Assembly (NCBI GenBank): GCA_937864535.1
Contig: CALMJS010000012.1
Span: 106,658-170,657 of the forward strand
Reading direction: 5' to 3'
Source: an uncultured Paracoccaceae bacterium
GTDB taxonomy: Bacteria; Pseudomonadota; Alphaproteobacteria; Rhodobacterales; Rhodobacteraceae
DNA: 64,000 nucleotides
The translations under genes were made by a program, and so were the position numbers. Each line of letters begins with the position of its first letter. Positions within the stretch are counted from its first letter, which is position 1. The notes under the pieces are model-generated. The model saw nothing but the letters and a program-made list of their open reading frames with translations. It did not search any database and had not been told where the DNA came from. Shown here in pieces: positions 1 to 9,719 of this stretch.

Positions 1-148
1 GCAGCGGGCTACCGCCGTTCTTGGGCTTGCCGTTTTCGTCGCATTCGATCCCGGATGCAGCGAGCCATTGTTTCGACAGTGTCATGTAATGGATCGCGCC
101 GTAGACCCAGCCGACCGCAGCGGCGACCAACACGTTGATGAATTCCAT
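1..148 (-). CDS. DUF1761-like small membrane protein (5' part only)
   Basis: The N-terminal 49 codons of a leftward gene run off the window edge. The protein begins MEFINVLVAAAVGWVYGAI, one hydrophobic helix, followed by a short HYM..SKQWLAASG stretch typical of DUF1761 membrane proteins, whose function is unknown. The ATG is preceded by AGGAGG at good spacing. That Shine-Dalgarno lies in the 3' arm of a strong hairpin (see the regulatory entry at 155-188). Because only the N-terminus is visible, the family call is tentative. Confidence 0.6.
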   Translation of the reverse strand, partial: MEFINVLVAAAVGWVYGAIHYMTLSKQWLAASGIECDENGKPKNGGSPL

Positions 149-154
149 AGCGTC

Positions 155-188
155 CCTCCTGTTCGCATGGGTCAACCATGACAGGAGG
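155..188 (-). promoter_or_regulatory. Hairpin that sequesters the Shine-Dalgarno of the DUF1761 gene
   Basis: On the + strand CCTCCTGT (155-162) pairs with ACAGGAGG (181-188), and inside it CATGG (166-170) pairs with CCATG (176-180) around a 5-nt loop. Read on the minus strand, the downstream arm contains the AGGAGG that serves as ribosome binding site for the ATG at 148. The structure would hide the SD, so it could be a translational switch. Regulation is inference; it may also act as a weak terminator behind the EVE gene. Confidence 0.4.
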
Positions 189-201
189 CTGGCAGTCTTG
201 G

Positions 202-618
202 CTAGGATAATTCACCCAGCTGGCAGATGAGGTCCCATTCCGCTGGCGTCACCGGCTGCACCGACAGACGCGAGTTCTTGACCAGAACCATCTCGGCCAA
301 CTCGGGCGTCGCCTTGATCTGATCGAGGCTCACCGCGCGCGGCAGCGGCTGAACGGCTCGCACATCAACACAGTCCCAGCGCGGGTCGTCGGTGGTACTA
401 TCGGGATGGCTGGTGGCGCAAACCTCTAGGATACCAACGATTTCAAGCCCTTGCCGAGAATGGTAAAAGAATCCTTTGTCGCCAATCTGCATCGACCGCA
501 TGTTATTGCGGGCCTGATAATTGCGGACGCCGGACCATTCTTCGCCAGAGGGGCCTTTGGCGGTCAGGTGCGACCAGCCAAAGACATCCGGTTCGGATTT
601 CAACAGCCAATAGGCCAT
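202..618 (-). CDS. EVE domain-containing protein (thymocyte nuclear protein 1 family)
   Basis: A 138-residue protein beginning MAYWLLKSEP, the signature start of bacterial EVE proteins, with GVRNYQARN near residue 30 and VKNSRLSVQPV near residue 110. EVE folds are PUA-like and are thought to bind modified nucleotides in DNA or RNA; the role of these stand-alone bacterial copies is not settled. The start is set at 618 because the frame upstream lacks family residues and the ATG overlaps the TGA of the YciI gene by one base, showing translational coupling. The length is normal for the family. Confidence 0.88.
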   Translation of the reverse strand: MAYWLLKSEPDVFGWSHLTAKGPSGEEWSGVRNYQARNNMRSMQIGDKGFFYHSRQGLEIVGILEVCATSHPDSTTDDPRWDCVDVRAVQPLPRAVSLDQIKATPELAEMVLVKNSRLSVQPVTPAEWDLICQLGELS

Positions 619-890
619 CAGCCGATGACCTTTTTCCATTCTTCGATGCGGACCTTTTCGAACAGGCCAGCCTTGGCGTAGGGATCGTTTTCCGCCCATG
701 CGATCGCAGCGGCCCGATCCGCCACGTCCAGAACGATCAGCGACCCGTGCATCTGGCCGTCTTCGTTCAGAAACGGGCCCGCCATTTCGACGACGCCGGT
801 TTCCTTGATATAGGCCAGATGGGCGTCACGGGTGTCCAGACGGGTTTGAAGAGCGCCGTCCTTGTCTTTGGTGATGATGGTGAAACGCAT
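618..890 (-). CDS. YciI-like protein
   Basis: 90 residues, MRFTIITKDKDG start, with the family features AHLAYIKETG and a C-terminal ENDPYAKAGLFEKVRIEEW motif. YciI folds are dimeric ferredoxin-like; no reaction is established for this subgroup. A strong GGAGG lies six bases before the ATG. The gene sits directly behind gpsA (the stop codon of gpsA abuts this ATG) and overlaps the EVE gene by a base, so it is part of the leftward tsaD-gpsA-yciI-EVE unit. Confidence 0.88.
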   Translation of the reverse strand: MRFTIITKDKDGALQTRLDTRDAHLAYIKETGVVEMAGPFLNEDGQMHGSLIVLDVADRAAAIAWAENDPYAKAGLFEKVRIEEWKKVIG

Positions 891-1850
891 TTATTCCTCC
901 TTTAGGGAACGAGAAAACAGCCATTGGATCGCCTCGGCAACGCTGGCCTTTTTCGCCAATATGCCCGCCAAGGCGGTCACAATAGGCATATCAATGCCGC
1001 GTTCGCGGGCCAGTCGGGCAACGGCATGGGTGGTTGCCACACCTTCGACGGTGATTGCGGTGTCAAACGGCTCTGACCGGCCCAAGGCCAGACCATAGCG
1101 ATAGTTGCGGGATTTTTCCGACGTGCAGGTCAGCACCAGATCGCCAAACCCCGATAGCCCCATCAGCGTCTCTGCCCGACCGCCCAGCGCCTCGGCCAGT
1201 CGCATCATCTCGGCCATTCCGCGCGTCATGAGTGCTGCGCGCGCGCTTTCACCCATGCTGTCGCCGATACAGGCCCCGCAGGCAATGGCCATGACGTTCT
1301 TGAGCGATCCGCCAAGCTCGGCGCCGATCACATCCGTTGTCCGGTAAATCCGCAGGTTTCCGGTCGACAGATCCTGTTGCAGGGTTTGGCCGCGATCCGC
1401 ATTGGCGCAGGCCAGCGTCAGCGCGGTGGGCAGGTTATTGGCGATGTCGATGGCAAAGCTGGGACCGGTCAAAACGGCCGCGGTCGCGTCCGGTGCCAGA
1501 TCCGAAATCGCCGTGGCGGTTCCGGTTAATGTCGTCAGGTCGATCCCCTTGGCGCAGGACACCACCGATTTGCCAGCCAACCGTTCGCGATGGGTTTCGA
1601 CAAAGCCGCGGATTTGCTGGGCCGGAATGGCGAGCAGGATGGTATCTGCCGCAAAAACAGTGTCCAAATCAGCGGTAATCGCAATATTTTGCGACAGCCT
1701 GATGCCCGATAGTTTGCCTGTCACGCGGGTTTTTGCCAAATCGACAGCCACGCTTTCATCCCGCATCCAGAGCGTCACCGGCCCCTTATTGGCTAAGGAA
1801 ACCGCCAATCCCGTTCCAAAGGCCCCTGCCCCCGCGATCGCGATTGTCAT
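891..1850 (-). CDS. gpsA: NAD(P)H-dependent glycerol-3-phosphate dehydrogenase
   Basis: 319 residues. The Rossmann fingerprint [10 protein letters not shown] lies at residues 6-15, the catalytic lysine region [13 protein letters not shown] in the middle, and [14 protein letters not shown] with [12 protein letters not shown] residues ([10 protein letters not shown]) in the C-terminal half. It reduces dihydroxyacetone phosphate to sn-glycerol 3-phosphate for phospholipid synthesis in the cytoplasm. The ATG at 1850 overlaps the tsaD stop by four bases (ATGA), and it begins MTIAIAGAG directly at the cofactor fold, so a longer upstream frame is rejected. The gpsA-tsaD pairing is usual in alphaproteobacteria. 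Confidence 0.95.
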   Translation of the reverse strand: MTIAIAGAGAFGTGLAVSLANKGPVTLWMRDESVAVDLAKTRVTGKLSGIRLSQNIAITADLDTVFAADTILLAIPAQQIRGFVETHRERLAGKSVVSCAKGIDLTTLTGTATAISDLAPDATAAVLTGPSFAIDIANNLPTALTLACANADRGQTLQQDLSTGNLRIYRTTDVIGAELGGSLKNVMAIACGACIGDSMGESARAALMTRGMAEMMRLAEALGGRAETLMGLSGFGDLVLTCTSEKSRNYRYGLALGRSEPFDTAITVEGVATTHAVARLARERGIDMPIVTALAGILAKKASVAEAIQWLFSRSLKEE

Positions 1851-2938
1851 GCTTTGGCCCCCTTTTTCCCGGAGCCGAGCATGCTGGGCGCCGCCGTATC
1901 CAGCGGCCATCGGGGCCGCGCACTCAGGGTCAGGTCGTCGATTTGACCGGCCTGCATTCTGACGCCACCCGCATATGCAATCATCGCCGCATTGTCTGTG
2001 CAAAGTCGTAGCGGCGGCGCAATAAACTGTGTCTGGGTGTTCGCGCATAACGATTGGAGAGCGTGACGGATAGGGCCGTTGGCGGCGACACCGCCCGCAA
2101 TGGCAAAGCTGCGCACTGCTGGCGAGATATCGAAATAGCTGTCCAGAGCCCGACGGGTTTTCTCCGTCAGGATATCGCATACGGCATCCTGAAATCCTGC
2201 GGCCAGATCTGCCTGATCCTGCGTGGTCAGGCCCCCTTTTTCGGCGATGACGCTATCGCGTGACCGTAGCATCGCAGTTTTCAGCCCGGAAAAGGACATG
2301 TCGCAGCCCGGCCGATCCAAGAGCGGCCTAGGCAAGGCAAAGCGGCGAGGGTCGCCATTCTGGCCGACCCGCTCGACATGCGGCCCGCCCGGTTGCGGCA
2401 GGCCCAGCAATCGCGCGGTTTTGTCAAACGCCTCGCCCGGGGCATCGTCAATCGTGCCGCCGATCCGACGGAAAGTGTCCGGCCCCTCGACGATCAGGAA
2501 TTGGCAATGGCCGCCGGACACCAGCAGCATCAGATAGGGATAGGGCACGCCATCGGTCAGTCGCGGCGTCAGGGCGTGCCCTGCGAGGTGATTGACGCCG
2601 ATCAACGGCAGCCCGGTCGCCGCAGACAGCCCCTTGGCGCACATCACACCGGACAGAACCCCGCCGATCAGCCCCGGCCCAGCGGTCACGGCGATGCCAT
2701 CGATATCACGCAGGGTGACAGAGGCCTCTGCCAGCGCCTGTTCGACGCAGTGGTCCACCCGTTCCGCATGGGCTCGCGCGGCGATTTCAGGCACCACGCC
2801 GCCAAAATCGGCGTGTAGATCGTTCTGCCCCATCACAACGGACGACAGTACCTGTCCAGCATCGGACACGCGGACGACGGCGGCGGCGGTGTCGTCGCAG
2901 CTACTCTCGATTCCCAGAATTGTAATTGTCTGTGTCAT
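1847..2938 (-). CDS. tsaD: tRNA N6-adenosine threonylcarbamoyltransferase
   Basis: 363 residues, beginning [20 protein letters not shown]. The metal-binding H-x3-H is seen in [10 protein letters not shown], the ASKHA phosphate loop in [10 protein letters not shown], and the C-terminal metal ligand in [12 protein letters not shown]. It transfers threonylcarbamoyl to A37 of ANN-decoding tRNAs together with TsaB and TsaE. The ATG at 2938 follows GGACC; an in-frame ATG at 2959 is a less likely alternative start. It is divergent from hemD with about 70 bases between them and heads the leftward housekeeping operon. Confidence 0.96.
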   Translation of the reverse strand: MTQTITILGIESSCDDTAAAVVRVSDAGQVLSSVVMGQNDLHADFGGVVPEIAARAHAERVDHCVEQALAEASVTLRDIDGIAVTAGPGLIGGVLSGVMCAKGLSAATGLPLIGVNHLAGHALTPRLTDGVPYPYLMLLVSGGHCQFLIVEGPDTFRRIGGTIDDAPGEAFDKTARLLGLPQPGGPHVERVGQNGDPRRFALPRPLLDRPGCDMSFSGLKTAMLRSRDSVIAEKGGLTTQDQADLAAGFQDAVCDILTEKTRRALDSYFDISPAVRSFAIAGGVAANGPIRHALQSLCANTQTQFIAPPLRLCTDNAAMIAYAGGVRMQAGQIDDLTLSARPRWPLDTAAPSMLGSGKKGAKA

Positions 2939-3007
2939 GGGGTCCGGTTGCACATTCATGAAAGGCAGGTAACATTTGGCGAGCCCCTGAACAATGCCGG
3001 AGCACAG

Positions 3008-3715
3008 ATGCCCATACTGTTGTTGACCCGGCCCGAACCGGCTTCGTCACAGGTTTTGTCGCTCATCCGGCAAGCGGTGCCGGATGTCCACGCGATCATT
3101 TCTCCGGCCTTTGAAATTGTCACTCTGGCGGCCGAGCTGCCCCTGAATCTCATGCAAATCGTGCTGACATCGGCGACTGGCGCTGCGCAAGCTGCGCGTT
3201 TGGGCGTGGCCGCTGGGACAAAGGCATGGTGTGTCGGCGACAAAACAGCCGCTGCGGCGCGGTCTGCCGGGTTCGACGCTGTATCTGCGGGTCGCGATGC
3301 GCAGAGCTTGATCGAGATGATCCGGACCGATCCAGAGGCAGAGAGCCTGTGTCACATTCGCGGTGTCCATAGCCGCGGTGATGTCGCGCAGCACCTCACG
3401 GCGCTGGGCAAGGCTTGCAGCGAAGTGATCGCCTATGATCAGCGCCCATGTCCCCTGACCCGCGAGGCGGTTCAGGCGCTAACCTCTCAGACGCCGGTGG
3501 TCCTGCCGTTGTTTTCACCGCGCACCGCCGATCTGATTGCGTGCCGGCCTACCTGCCCTTTGACCATCGTCGCCATGAGCGAGGCCGTGGCAGAACAGGC
3601 TGCCCGCCTTGGGCCGCAGCGCGTCGTTGTGGCGCAAAGTCCAAATAGCGCGGACATGATTGCGGCGACCTGTCGCTTGCTGATCGAACAAACTAGGGGT
3701 CCTGCTTCCTTGTGA
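3008..3715 (+). CDS. hemD: Uroporphyrinogen-III synthase
   Basis: 235 residues starting [13 protein letters not shown], the typical N-terminus of HemD. The protein shows [15 protein letters not shown] and a later [14 protein letters not shown] segment, matching the two alternating domains of the family. It cyclises hydroxymethylbilane with D-ring inversion to uroporphyrinogen III in haem and cobalamin synthesis. HemD sequences are poorly conserved, but the neighbours (Mic60 and hemY downstream, tsaD divergent) support the call. An in-frame ATG at 2948 exists, but GGAG before 3008 favours this start. hemC is not next to it. Confidence 0.88.
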   Translation: MPILLLTRPEPASSQVLSLIRQAVPDVHAIISPAFEIVTLAAELPLNLMQIVLTSATGAAQAARLGVAAGTKAWCVGDKTAAAARSAGFDAVSAGRDAQSLIEMIRTDPEAESLCHIRGVHSRGDVAQHLTALGKACSEVIAYDQRPCPLTREAVQALTSQTPVVLPLFSPRTADLIACRPTCPLTIVAMSEAVAEQAARLGPQRVVVAQSPNSADMIAATCRLLIEQTRGPASL

Positions 3716-3773
3716 CTTGGAGCGGAGGTGACTACGTTCGTCCGGTAAAGAGACTGCATTGCGGGGATTCGTT

Positions 3774-4985
3774 TTGACTCAGGAAGAGGCACCCAAGCCC
3801 GAACATCAAGAGGATGCAACCGTCACCGAGACCGAAGTCGAAGCGGCGATTGTCATCGAAGACCCCAAAATCGGTTCGGATGCCCAAGTCGAAACTGAGA
3901 GCGCAGACGCAACCAGCGACCAACCCCAAACCGAAACCGTGGAACCGGAGACTGTCATTCCGTCGGATGACAAAGCACCGGCCGTTGCCGCGGTGCCTGC
4001 CCCTCAGCCCCGGTCTTCGAGCGGATTTCTACCTGTGATGATTGCCAGCCTCGTCGCGGGCGGCATAGGTTTTGGTGCGGCTTACTACGTCTTGCCCAAG
4101 GCGGCCGATCTGGCGGCGTTGGAGACGCAGATTTCGGCGCTGTCTACCCAGATTTCCGAAATTGGCTCTGTCGATGTCGACTCTGTGGTTCAGGCCGCTC
4201 TGGGTGCTGCCCTTGATGCTTCAACTCGTGATTTGGCGCAGATGAGGGATCAGATGTCCGCTTTGGCGACACGGATCGAGCAGCTTGAAACCGCGACGGT
4301 TTCTGCCGCGGTTCTGGATGATGCGGCGACGCAGGCCGCGATTGATGCGACAATGGCGCAGACAGACGCATTGCGCGAACAGTTGGCGGCTGAGCAGGCC
4401 CGCCTACAGGAATTGGCCGATGCCGCCGCTGCGCAACTGGAACAGGCCCGCGCCGCCGCCGAGGCTGAAGAGGCCGCCGCCGCCCAGGCGGCCCGTGATG
4501 CCGCGCTCCGTGTTGCTGCCGCCAAGGTGCAGAGCGCGCTTGAAACCGGCCTGCCCTATGCTGACGATCTAGCGGCGGTTCAGGCTGCTGCCGGTCAGCC
4601 CCTGCCCGCTGGTTTGACCGCACCTGCGGCCTCCGGGGTTGCGACCTTGTCAGATTTGCAGAACGAATTCGCTGCCGCCGCTCGCGCTGGGCTGGCGGCT
4701 GCCCGTGCTGCTGGCGTGTCCGGTGAAAATGCGGGGACGATTGGTGGATTTTTGCGCAATACTTTCGATGTGCGCTCGGTCTCGCCCAAGGATGGGGCCG
4801 ATGCGGACGCGATCCTGTCTCGCGCCGAAGAGGCCGTGCGTCAGGGGCGCTTGACCGATGCACTCGCCGAAATCGCCACTCTTCCCGATCAGGCGCAGGC
4901 CCCCATGACCGACTGGGTTGCGTTGGCGCAATCGCGTGTCGATGCACTGGCGGCGATTGAAACCTTGACCGAAATTTCCAAGTGA
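3774..4985 (+). CDS. Mitofilin/Mic60-like inner-membrane protein (COG4223)
   Basis: About 403 residues. An acidic Pro/Glu/Thr-rich cytoplasmic tail (1-80) is followed by one membrane span near residues 86-108 (FLPVMIASLVAGGIGFGAA), an Ala/Glu/Gln-rich coiled coil (about 115-260) and a C-terminal mitofilin-type helical domain. Alphaproteobacterial Mic60 is the ancestor of mitochondrial MICOS Mic60 and shapes intracytoplasmic membranes; its place between hemD and hemY is characteristic. No ATG is available near the start. The TTG at 3774 (MTQEEAPKPE) has GGGGA upstream, and a TTG at 3759 is an alternative. Coupled haem synthesis and membrane shaping is an inference from context. Confidence 0.82.
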   Translation: MTQEEAPKPEHQEDATVTETEVEAAIVIEDPKIGSDAQVETESADATSDQPQTETVEPETVIPSDDKAPAVAAVPAPQPRSSSGFLPVMIASLVAGGIGFGAAYYVLPKAADLAALETQISALSTQISEIGSVDVDSVVQAALGAALDASTRDLAQMRDQMSALATRIEQLETATVSAAVLDDAATQAAIDATMAQTDALREQLAAEQARLQELADAAAAQLEQARAAAEAEEAAAAQAARDAALRVAAAKVQSALETGLPYADDLAAVQAAAGQPLPAGLTAPAASGVATLSDLQNEFAAAARAGLAAARAAGVSGENAGTIGGFLRNTFDVRSVSPKDGADADAILSRAEEAVRQGRLTDALAEIATLPDQAQAPMTDWVALAQSRVDALAAIETLTEISK

Positions 4986-4995
4986 GGCGCTGAAC

Positions 4996-6447
4996 ATGCT
5001 ATGGTCCCTGCTTAAGATCCTGGCCTTTGTCCTCGGCGTGACTGCGCTGACCTATGGAGCAATGGAGCTGTCGCAACTCTCTGGCGAGGTGATGATTACC
5101 TTTGCCGGGCTGGAAATGCGTCTGGGTCCGCTCGAAGTTGCCTTTGCTCTCTTGGGGTTGGTCGCTCTGGTTTGGCTGCTGTTCAAATTTGTCGGCTTGC
5201 TGGTTGCCTTTGTTAAATTCCTGACCGGGGATGAGACCGCCGTGTCGCGCTATTTCACCCGAAATCGTGTGGAACGTGGCTATGCCGCCCTGTCCGAAGG
5301 GATGCTGGCTGTTGCTTCTGGTGAAGGGCACTTGGCCCTGACCAAGGCCGCCCGGGCAGAAAAACTACTGGGCAAGCCGGAATTGACCACGCTTTTGATC
5401 GCGCAAGCGGCTGAAGTAGCGGGTGACGGCAAAAAGGCAGAAGAGGCCTATAAACAACTGCTCGAGGATGATCGGACCCGTTTCGTCGGGATTCGGGGGC
5501 TGATGCGCCAGCGACTGGATCGTGGCGATACCGAAACCGCGCTGAAACTGGCGGAAAAGGCCTTTGCGCTGAAGCCGCGCCATGTTGAAACGCAGGATAT
5601 CTTGCTGAAACTGCAGGCCGAGAGCGGCGACTGGAAGGGTGCGCGGGAAACCTTGGCCGCAAAGGCAAAGACCGGCACCCTGCCCCGCGATGTCCACCGC
5701 CGCCGCGACGCGGTGCTCGCCCTGTCCGAAGCCAAGGACCTGATCAGCGAAGATAGCTCGATCGAGGTACAAGAGGCCGCGATTGTCGCCAACAAACAGT
5801 CGCCGGATTTGATTCCGGCCGCCGTCCTGGCCGCACGCAGCTATATCGCCAAGGATAACGGCAAAAACGCAGCACGCGTTCTGACCAAGGCATGGTCAGC
5901 CAAACCGCACCCGGATCTGGCGGCGGCTTTTGCGGAAATCGTCCCAGACGAAACCCCTTCTGCCCGGCTCAAACGGTTCAAAGCCCTGACAAAAATAAAC
6001 CCTAACGACCCGGAAACCCGGATGTTGTTGGCCGAGCTGAATATTGCGGCCGAGGATTTCCCGGAGGCCCGTCGCGCCTTGGGTGACTTGATAGAAACCG
6101 ATCCGACGGTTCGCGTTTTGACGCTGATGGCCGCGATTGAAAAAGGCAGCGGTGCAACGGAACAGGTTGTGCGCGGCTGGCTGACCAAGGCGCTGGTCGC
6201 CCCGCGTGGGCCGCAGTGGGTCTGCGACAAATGCCAGCATGTCCACGCCGAATGGGGTCCGGTTTGCGGTAGCTGCGGATCGTTTGACACGCTATCTTGG
6301 CGACAGCCGACGCAAACGGGTAGGGCTATGCCCAAAGGGTCCGAAATGTTGCCGCTGATTGTGGGGCAGGACCCCGAGGCAGAGGCAAAGCAGGCGCAGC
6401 CCGAAACCGTCGACGCCGAAGTTGTTGTCAGCGAAGACGAAAAATAG
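4996..6447 (+). CDS. hemY: HemY-like TPR membrane protein with C-terminal zinc ribbon
   Basis: 483 residues. Two N-terminal membrane helices (about 5-25 and 45-75) precede a tetratricopeptide region (AEEAYKQLLEDDRTR, ALKLAEKAFALKPRH). The C-terminus holds paired cysteines, CDKCQHVH and CGSCGS, that would form a zinc ribbon, followed by an acidic tail. HemY of the TPR type is encoded in haem operons; its exact role is unclear, and it is not the protoporphyrinogen oxidase also called HemY. It starts ten bases after the Mic60 stop and closes the hemD-Mic60-hemY operon. Confidence 0.9.
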   Translation: MLWSLLKILAFVLGVTALTYGAMELSQLSGEVMITFAGLEMRLGPLEVAFALLGLVALVWLLFKFVGLLVAFVKFLTGDETAVSRYFTRNRVERGYAALSEGMLAVASGEGHLALTKAARAEKLLGKPELTTLLIAQAAEVAGDGKKAEEAYKQLLEDDRTRFVGIRGLMRQRLDRGDTETALKLAEKAFALKPRHVETQDILLKLQAESGDWKGARETLAAKAKTGTLPRDVHRRRDAVLALSEAKDLISEDSSIEVQEAAIVANKQSPDLIPAAVLAARSYIAKDNGKNAARVLTKAWSAKPHPDLAAAFAEIVPDETPSARLKRFKALTKINPNDPETRMLLAELNIAAEDFPEARRALGDLIETDPTVRVLTLMAAIEKGSGATEQVVRGWLTKALVAPRGPQWVCDKCQHVHAEWGPVCGSCGSFDTLSWRQPTQTGRAMPKGSEMLPLIVGQDPEAEAKQAQPETVDAEVVVSEDEK

Positions 6448-6457
6448 GTCTTTTCGG

Positions 6458-6507
6458 GGCGGCCTAGCAATGCTAAGAGCCGCCTACGCCGCAGATTTGC
6501 GGCGTAG
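6458..6507 (+). terminator. Tandem hairpins between hemY and tRNA-Thr
   Basis: GGCGGC (6458-6463) pairs with GCCGCC (6479-6484) around an inner TAGC/GCTA stem. Immediately after, CTACGCCGCA (6484-6493) pairs perfectly with TGCGGCGTAG (6498-6507) across a 4-nt loop. There is no clear T tract, so termination is not certain; processing of the tRNA 5' leader is the other explanation. Confidence 0.45.
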
Positions 6508-6513
6508 AAGGAT

Positions 6514-6589
6514 GCCGGTGTAGCTCAGCTGGTAGAGCACGTCATTCGTAATGATGGGGTCGGGGGTTCGAGTCCCTTCTCCGGCACCA
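6514..6589 (+). tRNA. tRNA-Thr (anticodon CGT)
   Basis: A 76-nt cloverleaf including the encoded CCA. The acceptor starts GCCGGTG and ends CTCCGGC-ACCA, the D arm is GCTC-AGCTGGTA-GAGC, and the anticodon stem-loop CGTCA-TTCGTAA-TGATG places CGT as anticodon, reading ACG threonine codons. The T arm is GGGGG-TTCGAGT-CCCTT. One T-T mismatch sits in the acceptor stem. Confidence 0.96.
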
Positions 6590-6675
6590 CTTCTCCCCAA
6601 AACAACTCACTTCTGTTCGTTGTCCTTTGGGAGCAGTGGTTTTTTGGCGGATAGGGTTCCGCCAATTTTCAGGAT

Positions 6676-7152
6676 TTATGCGCCGACTGTTTCAGAACAG
6701 TTTTGCGGTTGCAGCCCTTCACGGATGCGCAGGATTTCTGTCAGGCCACAATTGCCTTTGACCAAATCCTCGAGCGTCACCATATCGAGTTCGTGGAAAA
6801 ACGCGTCCAGGGCCCGTTGGATCGCAGATTTTAACCGACAAGAGCTGACCAGCGGGCAGGTATTGGTGTCCGGCGCAGCGCATTCGGTAAAGGGCATTTC
6901 AGCCTCGAACACGCGAAATACCTGACCGATGTTGATCATGGATGCAGCGCGGGCCAGTCGCACGCCACCGGTCCGGCCGCGGGTCGCCGTGATAAAATCG
7001 TTGACATGGAGCAGATGAACAACCTGTGCGAGGTGGTTCGCCGAGGCATTACAGGCCTCCGCGATTTCGGCGGAACGGCTGATCCTGTCCTCATTGACGC
7101 CGCAATACATCAGGACGCGAATGGCCAGATTGGTTCTTGTGGTTAGGCGCAC
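6676..7152 (-). CDS. Rrf2-family regulator, NsrR-like
   Basis: 158 residues. MRLTTRTNLAIRVLMYCG begins the winged helix, and TRGRTGGVRLAR is the typical wing. Three cysteines in ECAAPDTNTCPLVSSCRLK (spacing C-x7-C-x5-C) are placed as in the Fe-S cluster ligands of NsrR, and the CRLKSAIQRAL continuation also resembles NsrR. NsrR senses nitric oxide through its cluster and represses NO-detoxification genes. The exact target cannot be read here: no hmp or nor gene is adjacent. An iron sensor of the RirA type is the alternative. An FNR-like site lies in its upstream region. Confidence 0.8.
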   Translation of the reverse strand: MRLTTRTNLAIRVLMYCGVNEDRISRSAEIAEACNASANHLAQVVHLLHVNDFITATRGRTGGVRLARAASMINIGQVFRVFEAEMPFTECAAPDTNTCPLVSSCRLKSAIQRALDAFFHELDMVTLEDLVKGNCGLTEILRIREGLQPQNCSETVGA

Positions 7153-7213
7153 GATGTTCCCCTTCCTCGGACTGAGTCGGGAATAGGGATGTCACAAATC
7201 GCTGCGCACAAAA

Positions 7214-7227
7214 CTGATCCAGATCAG
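7214..7227. promoter_or_regulatory. FNR/FnrL-like box upstream of the Rrf2 gene
   Basis: CTGATCCAGATCAG is an inverted repeat matching TTGAT-N4-ATCAA except at the two outermost bases. It lies about 62 bases before the Rrf2 ATG at 7152, a suitable position for oxygen-dependent control. The assignment is by motif only; CRP/FNR relatives such as DnrD share this motif. Confidence 0.4.
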
Positions 7228-7230
7228 ACT

Positions 7231-7258
7231 GTCGGGCGAAAAATCGCATTCGCCCGAC
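7231..7258 (-). terminator. Hairpin downstream of the BNR-repeat gene
   Basis: GTCGGGCGAA (7231-7240) and TTCGCCCGAC (7249-7258) form a perfect 10-bp stem with an 8-nt loop, 16 bases after the stop of the leftward BNR gene. No T run follows on the minus strand, so it may act as a rho-aided terminator or 3' stabiliser. Confidence 0.45.
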
Positions 7259-7273
7259 ATATTTGACGTATGG

Positions 7274-8380
7274 TCAACGCGAGCGGGACTCGACACATAG
7301 GACCGTGGGCAGGTGGCTGGCGATTTCATGCCACTGGTCGCCCCGATCATAGGTCGCAAAGACCGACCCGCTGTTGGTGCCGAAATACAGTCCATCCGCC
7401 GCGTCGGACGCCATCGACTGGCGCAACACGGTAAAGTAGCAATTTTCGGTCGGCAGGCCGTTCTGGGTTTTTTCCCAATCCAGACCGCCATTCCGTGACC
7501 GATAGACTGCCGCAGATGCGCCCACAGGATAGCGGCCATTCATCGGGTCGAGCAGCGGAAGGGTATAAACCGTCTCGGGATCCAGCGGGCTGACCATGAT
7601 CGGAAAGCCAAAGTCGCTGGGCAAACCGTCGGTGATGTTCTGCCAGGTGTGTCCTCCGTCCGGGCTTCGATAGACCCCGTGGTGGTTTTGCATATACAGC
7701 AGGTCGTCATCGCCGGGGGCGCGGACCATGTTGTGCACGCAATGGCCAATTTCCGCCTCGTCGGCATTGGAAATGCGGTTGCGGCGGTGCCATGTCGCGC
7801 CGGCATCTTCGCTGGCAAATACGCCCGCTGCGGAGATTGCAGCCCAGAGTTTATTCGGTTTGTTCGGGTCGGAAATCAATGTGTGCAGGGTCATGCCGGC
7901 ACCACCGGGATTCCACGTGTCCCGGCTCTCATGATTGGTGAGGCCGGTGACCTTGGTCCATGTTTTGCCGCGATCATCGCTCACAATGAGAATACCAGGT
8001 TTGCCACCCGCGAACAGGCGGCCGCCAGCCATATGGATCGACCAGAGCGCATCAAGTTCGCCACTGAACGGCGCGTCCGTGGCGGCGCCAAAGCCGAACA
8101 TCTGCGCCATTTCGGGTTCGTTTTCGAGCCAATTGTCCAACTGTCCGCGTGACAGCCGGGTCAAATCCCAAGTCGTGCCGCCATCCCCCGAATGCCAGAC
8201 CCCTGCGCCCCACCAGTCATTGCCACCAACCGCCCAAACATCGTCGCCGTCGCTTGTGACATGGTTGATCGGCCAATCCTTGCAATGCGGGCCACTAAAG
8301 GCCCAATCAGATCTATCCGGCGATTTCAGGATAAAAACGCCCTTTGTGGTGCCAGCAAACACCGTAAATTCAGTTGTCAT
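7274..8380 (-). CDS. BNR/Asp-box repeat beta-propeller protein
   Basis: 368 residues with no signal peptide. At least six Asp-boxes (S-x-D-x-G-x-T-W type) are visible: SGDGGTTWD, SDDRGKTWT, SEDAGATWH, SPDGGHTWQ, SRNGGLDWE and TYDRGDQWH. They are evenly spaced, as in a sialidase/sortilin-type propeller. Such proteins are often annotated as exo-alpha-sialidase, but the catalytic Arg triad and Tyr/Glu pair cannot be recognised, so no enzymatic role is assigned. It lies 66 bases downstream of pobA on the same strand; whether the two work together is unknown. Confidence 0.8.
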   Translation of the reverse strand: MTTEFTVFAGTTKGVFILKSPDRSDWAFSGPHCKDWPINHVTSDGDDVWAVGGNDWWGAGVWHSGDGGTTWDLTRLSRGQLDNWLENEPEMAQMFGFGAATDAPFSGELDALWSIHMAGGRLFAGGKPGILIVSDDRGKTWTKVTGLTNHESRDTWNPGGAGMTLHTLISDPNKPNKLWAAISAAGVFASEDAGATWHRRNRISNADEAEIGHCVHNMVRAPGDDDLLYMQNHHGVYRSPDGGHTWQNITDGLPSDFGFPIMVSPLDPETVYTLPLLDPMNGRYPVGASAAVYRSRNGGLDWEKTQNGLPTENCYFTVLRQSMASDAADGLYFGTNSGSVFATYDRGDQWHEIASHLPTVLCVESRSR

Positions 8381-8446
8381 AATATACCCCCCCTCGGGCT
8401 ACGCGGGAACGCTAACCCGAAATAGGGCGAGTCGCCTAACGCAAAC

Positions 8447-9697
<1,251 letters not shown>

Positions 9698-9719
9698 CTA
9701 TCCAATCATTCTCCGGATC

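Noticed and set aside
2948..3007. A short remnant of hemC before hemD
   Set aside because: The 60 bases upstream of the hemD start encode [11 protein letters not shown]... with no HemC features; hemC is simply not adjacent.
7274..8380. Calling the BNR-repeat protein a sialidase
   Set aside because: Asp-boxes alone are structural; the sialidase catalytic residues and FRIP motif are not visible.
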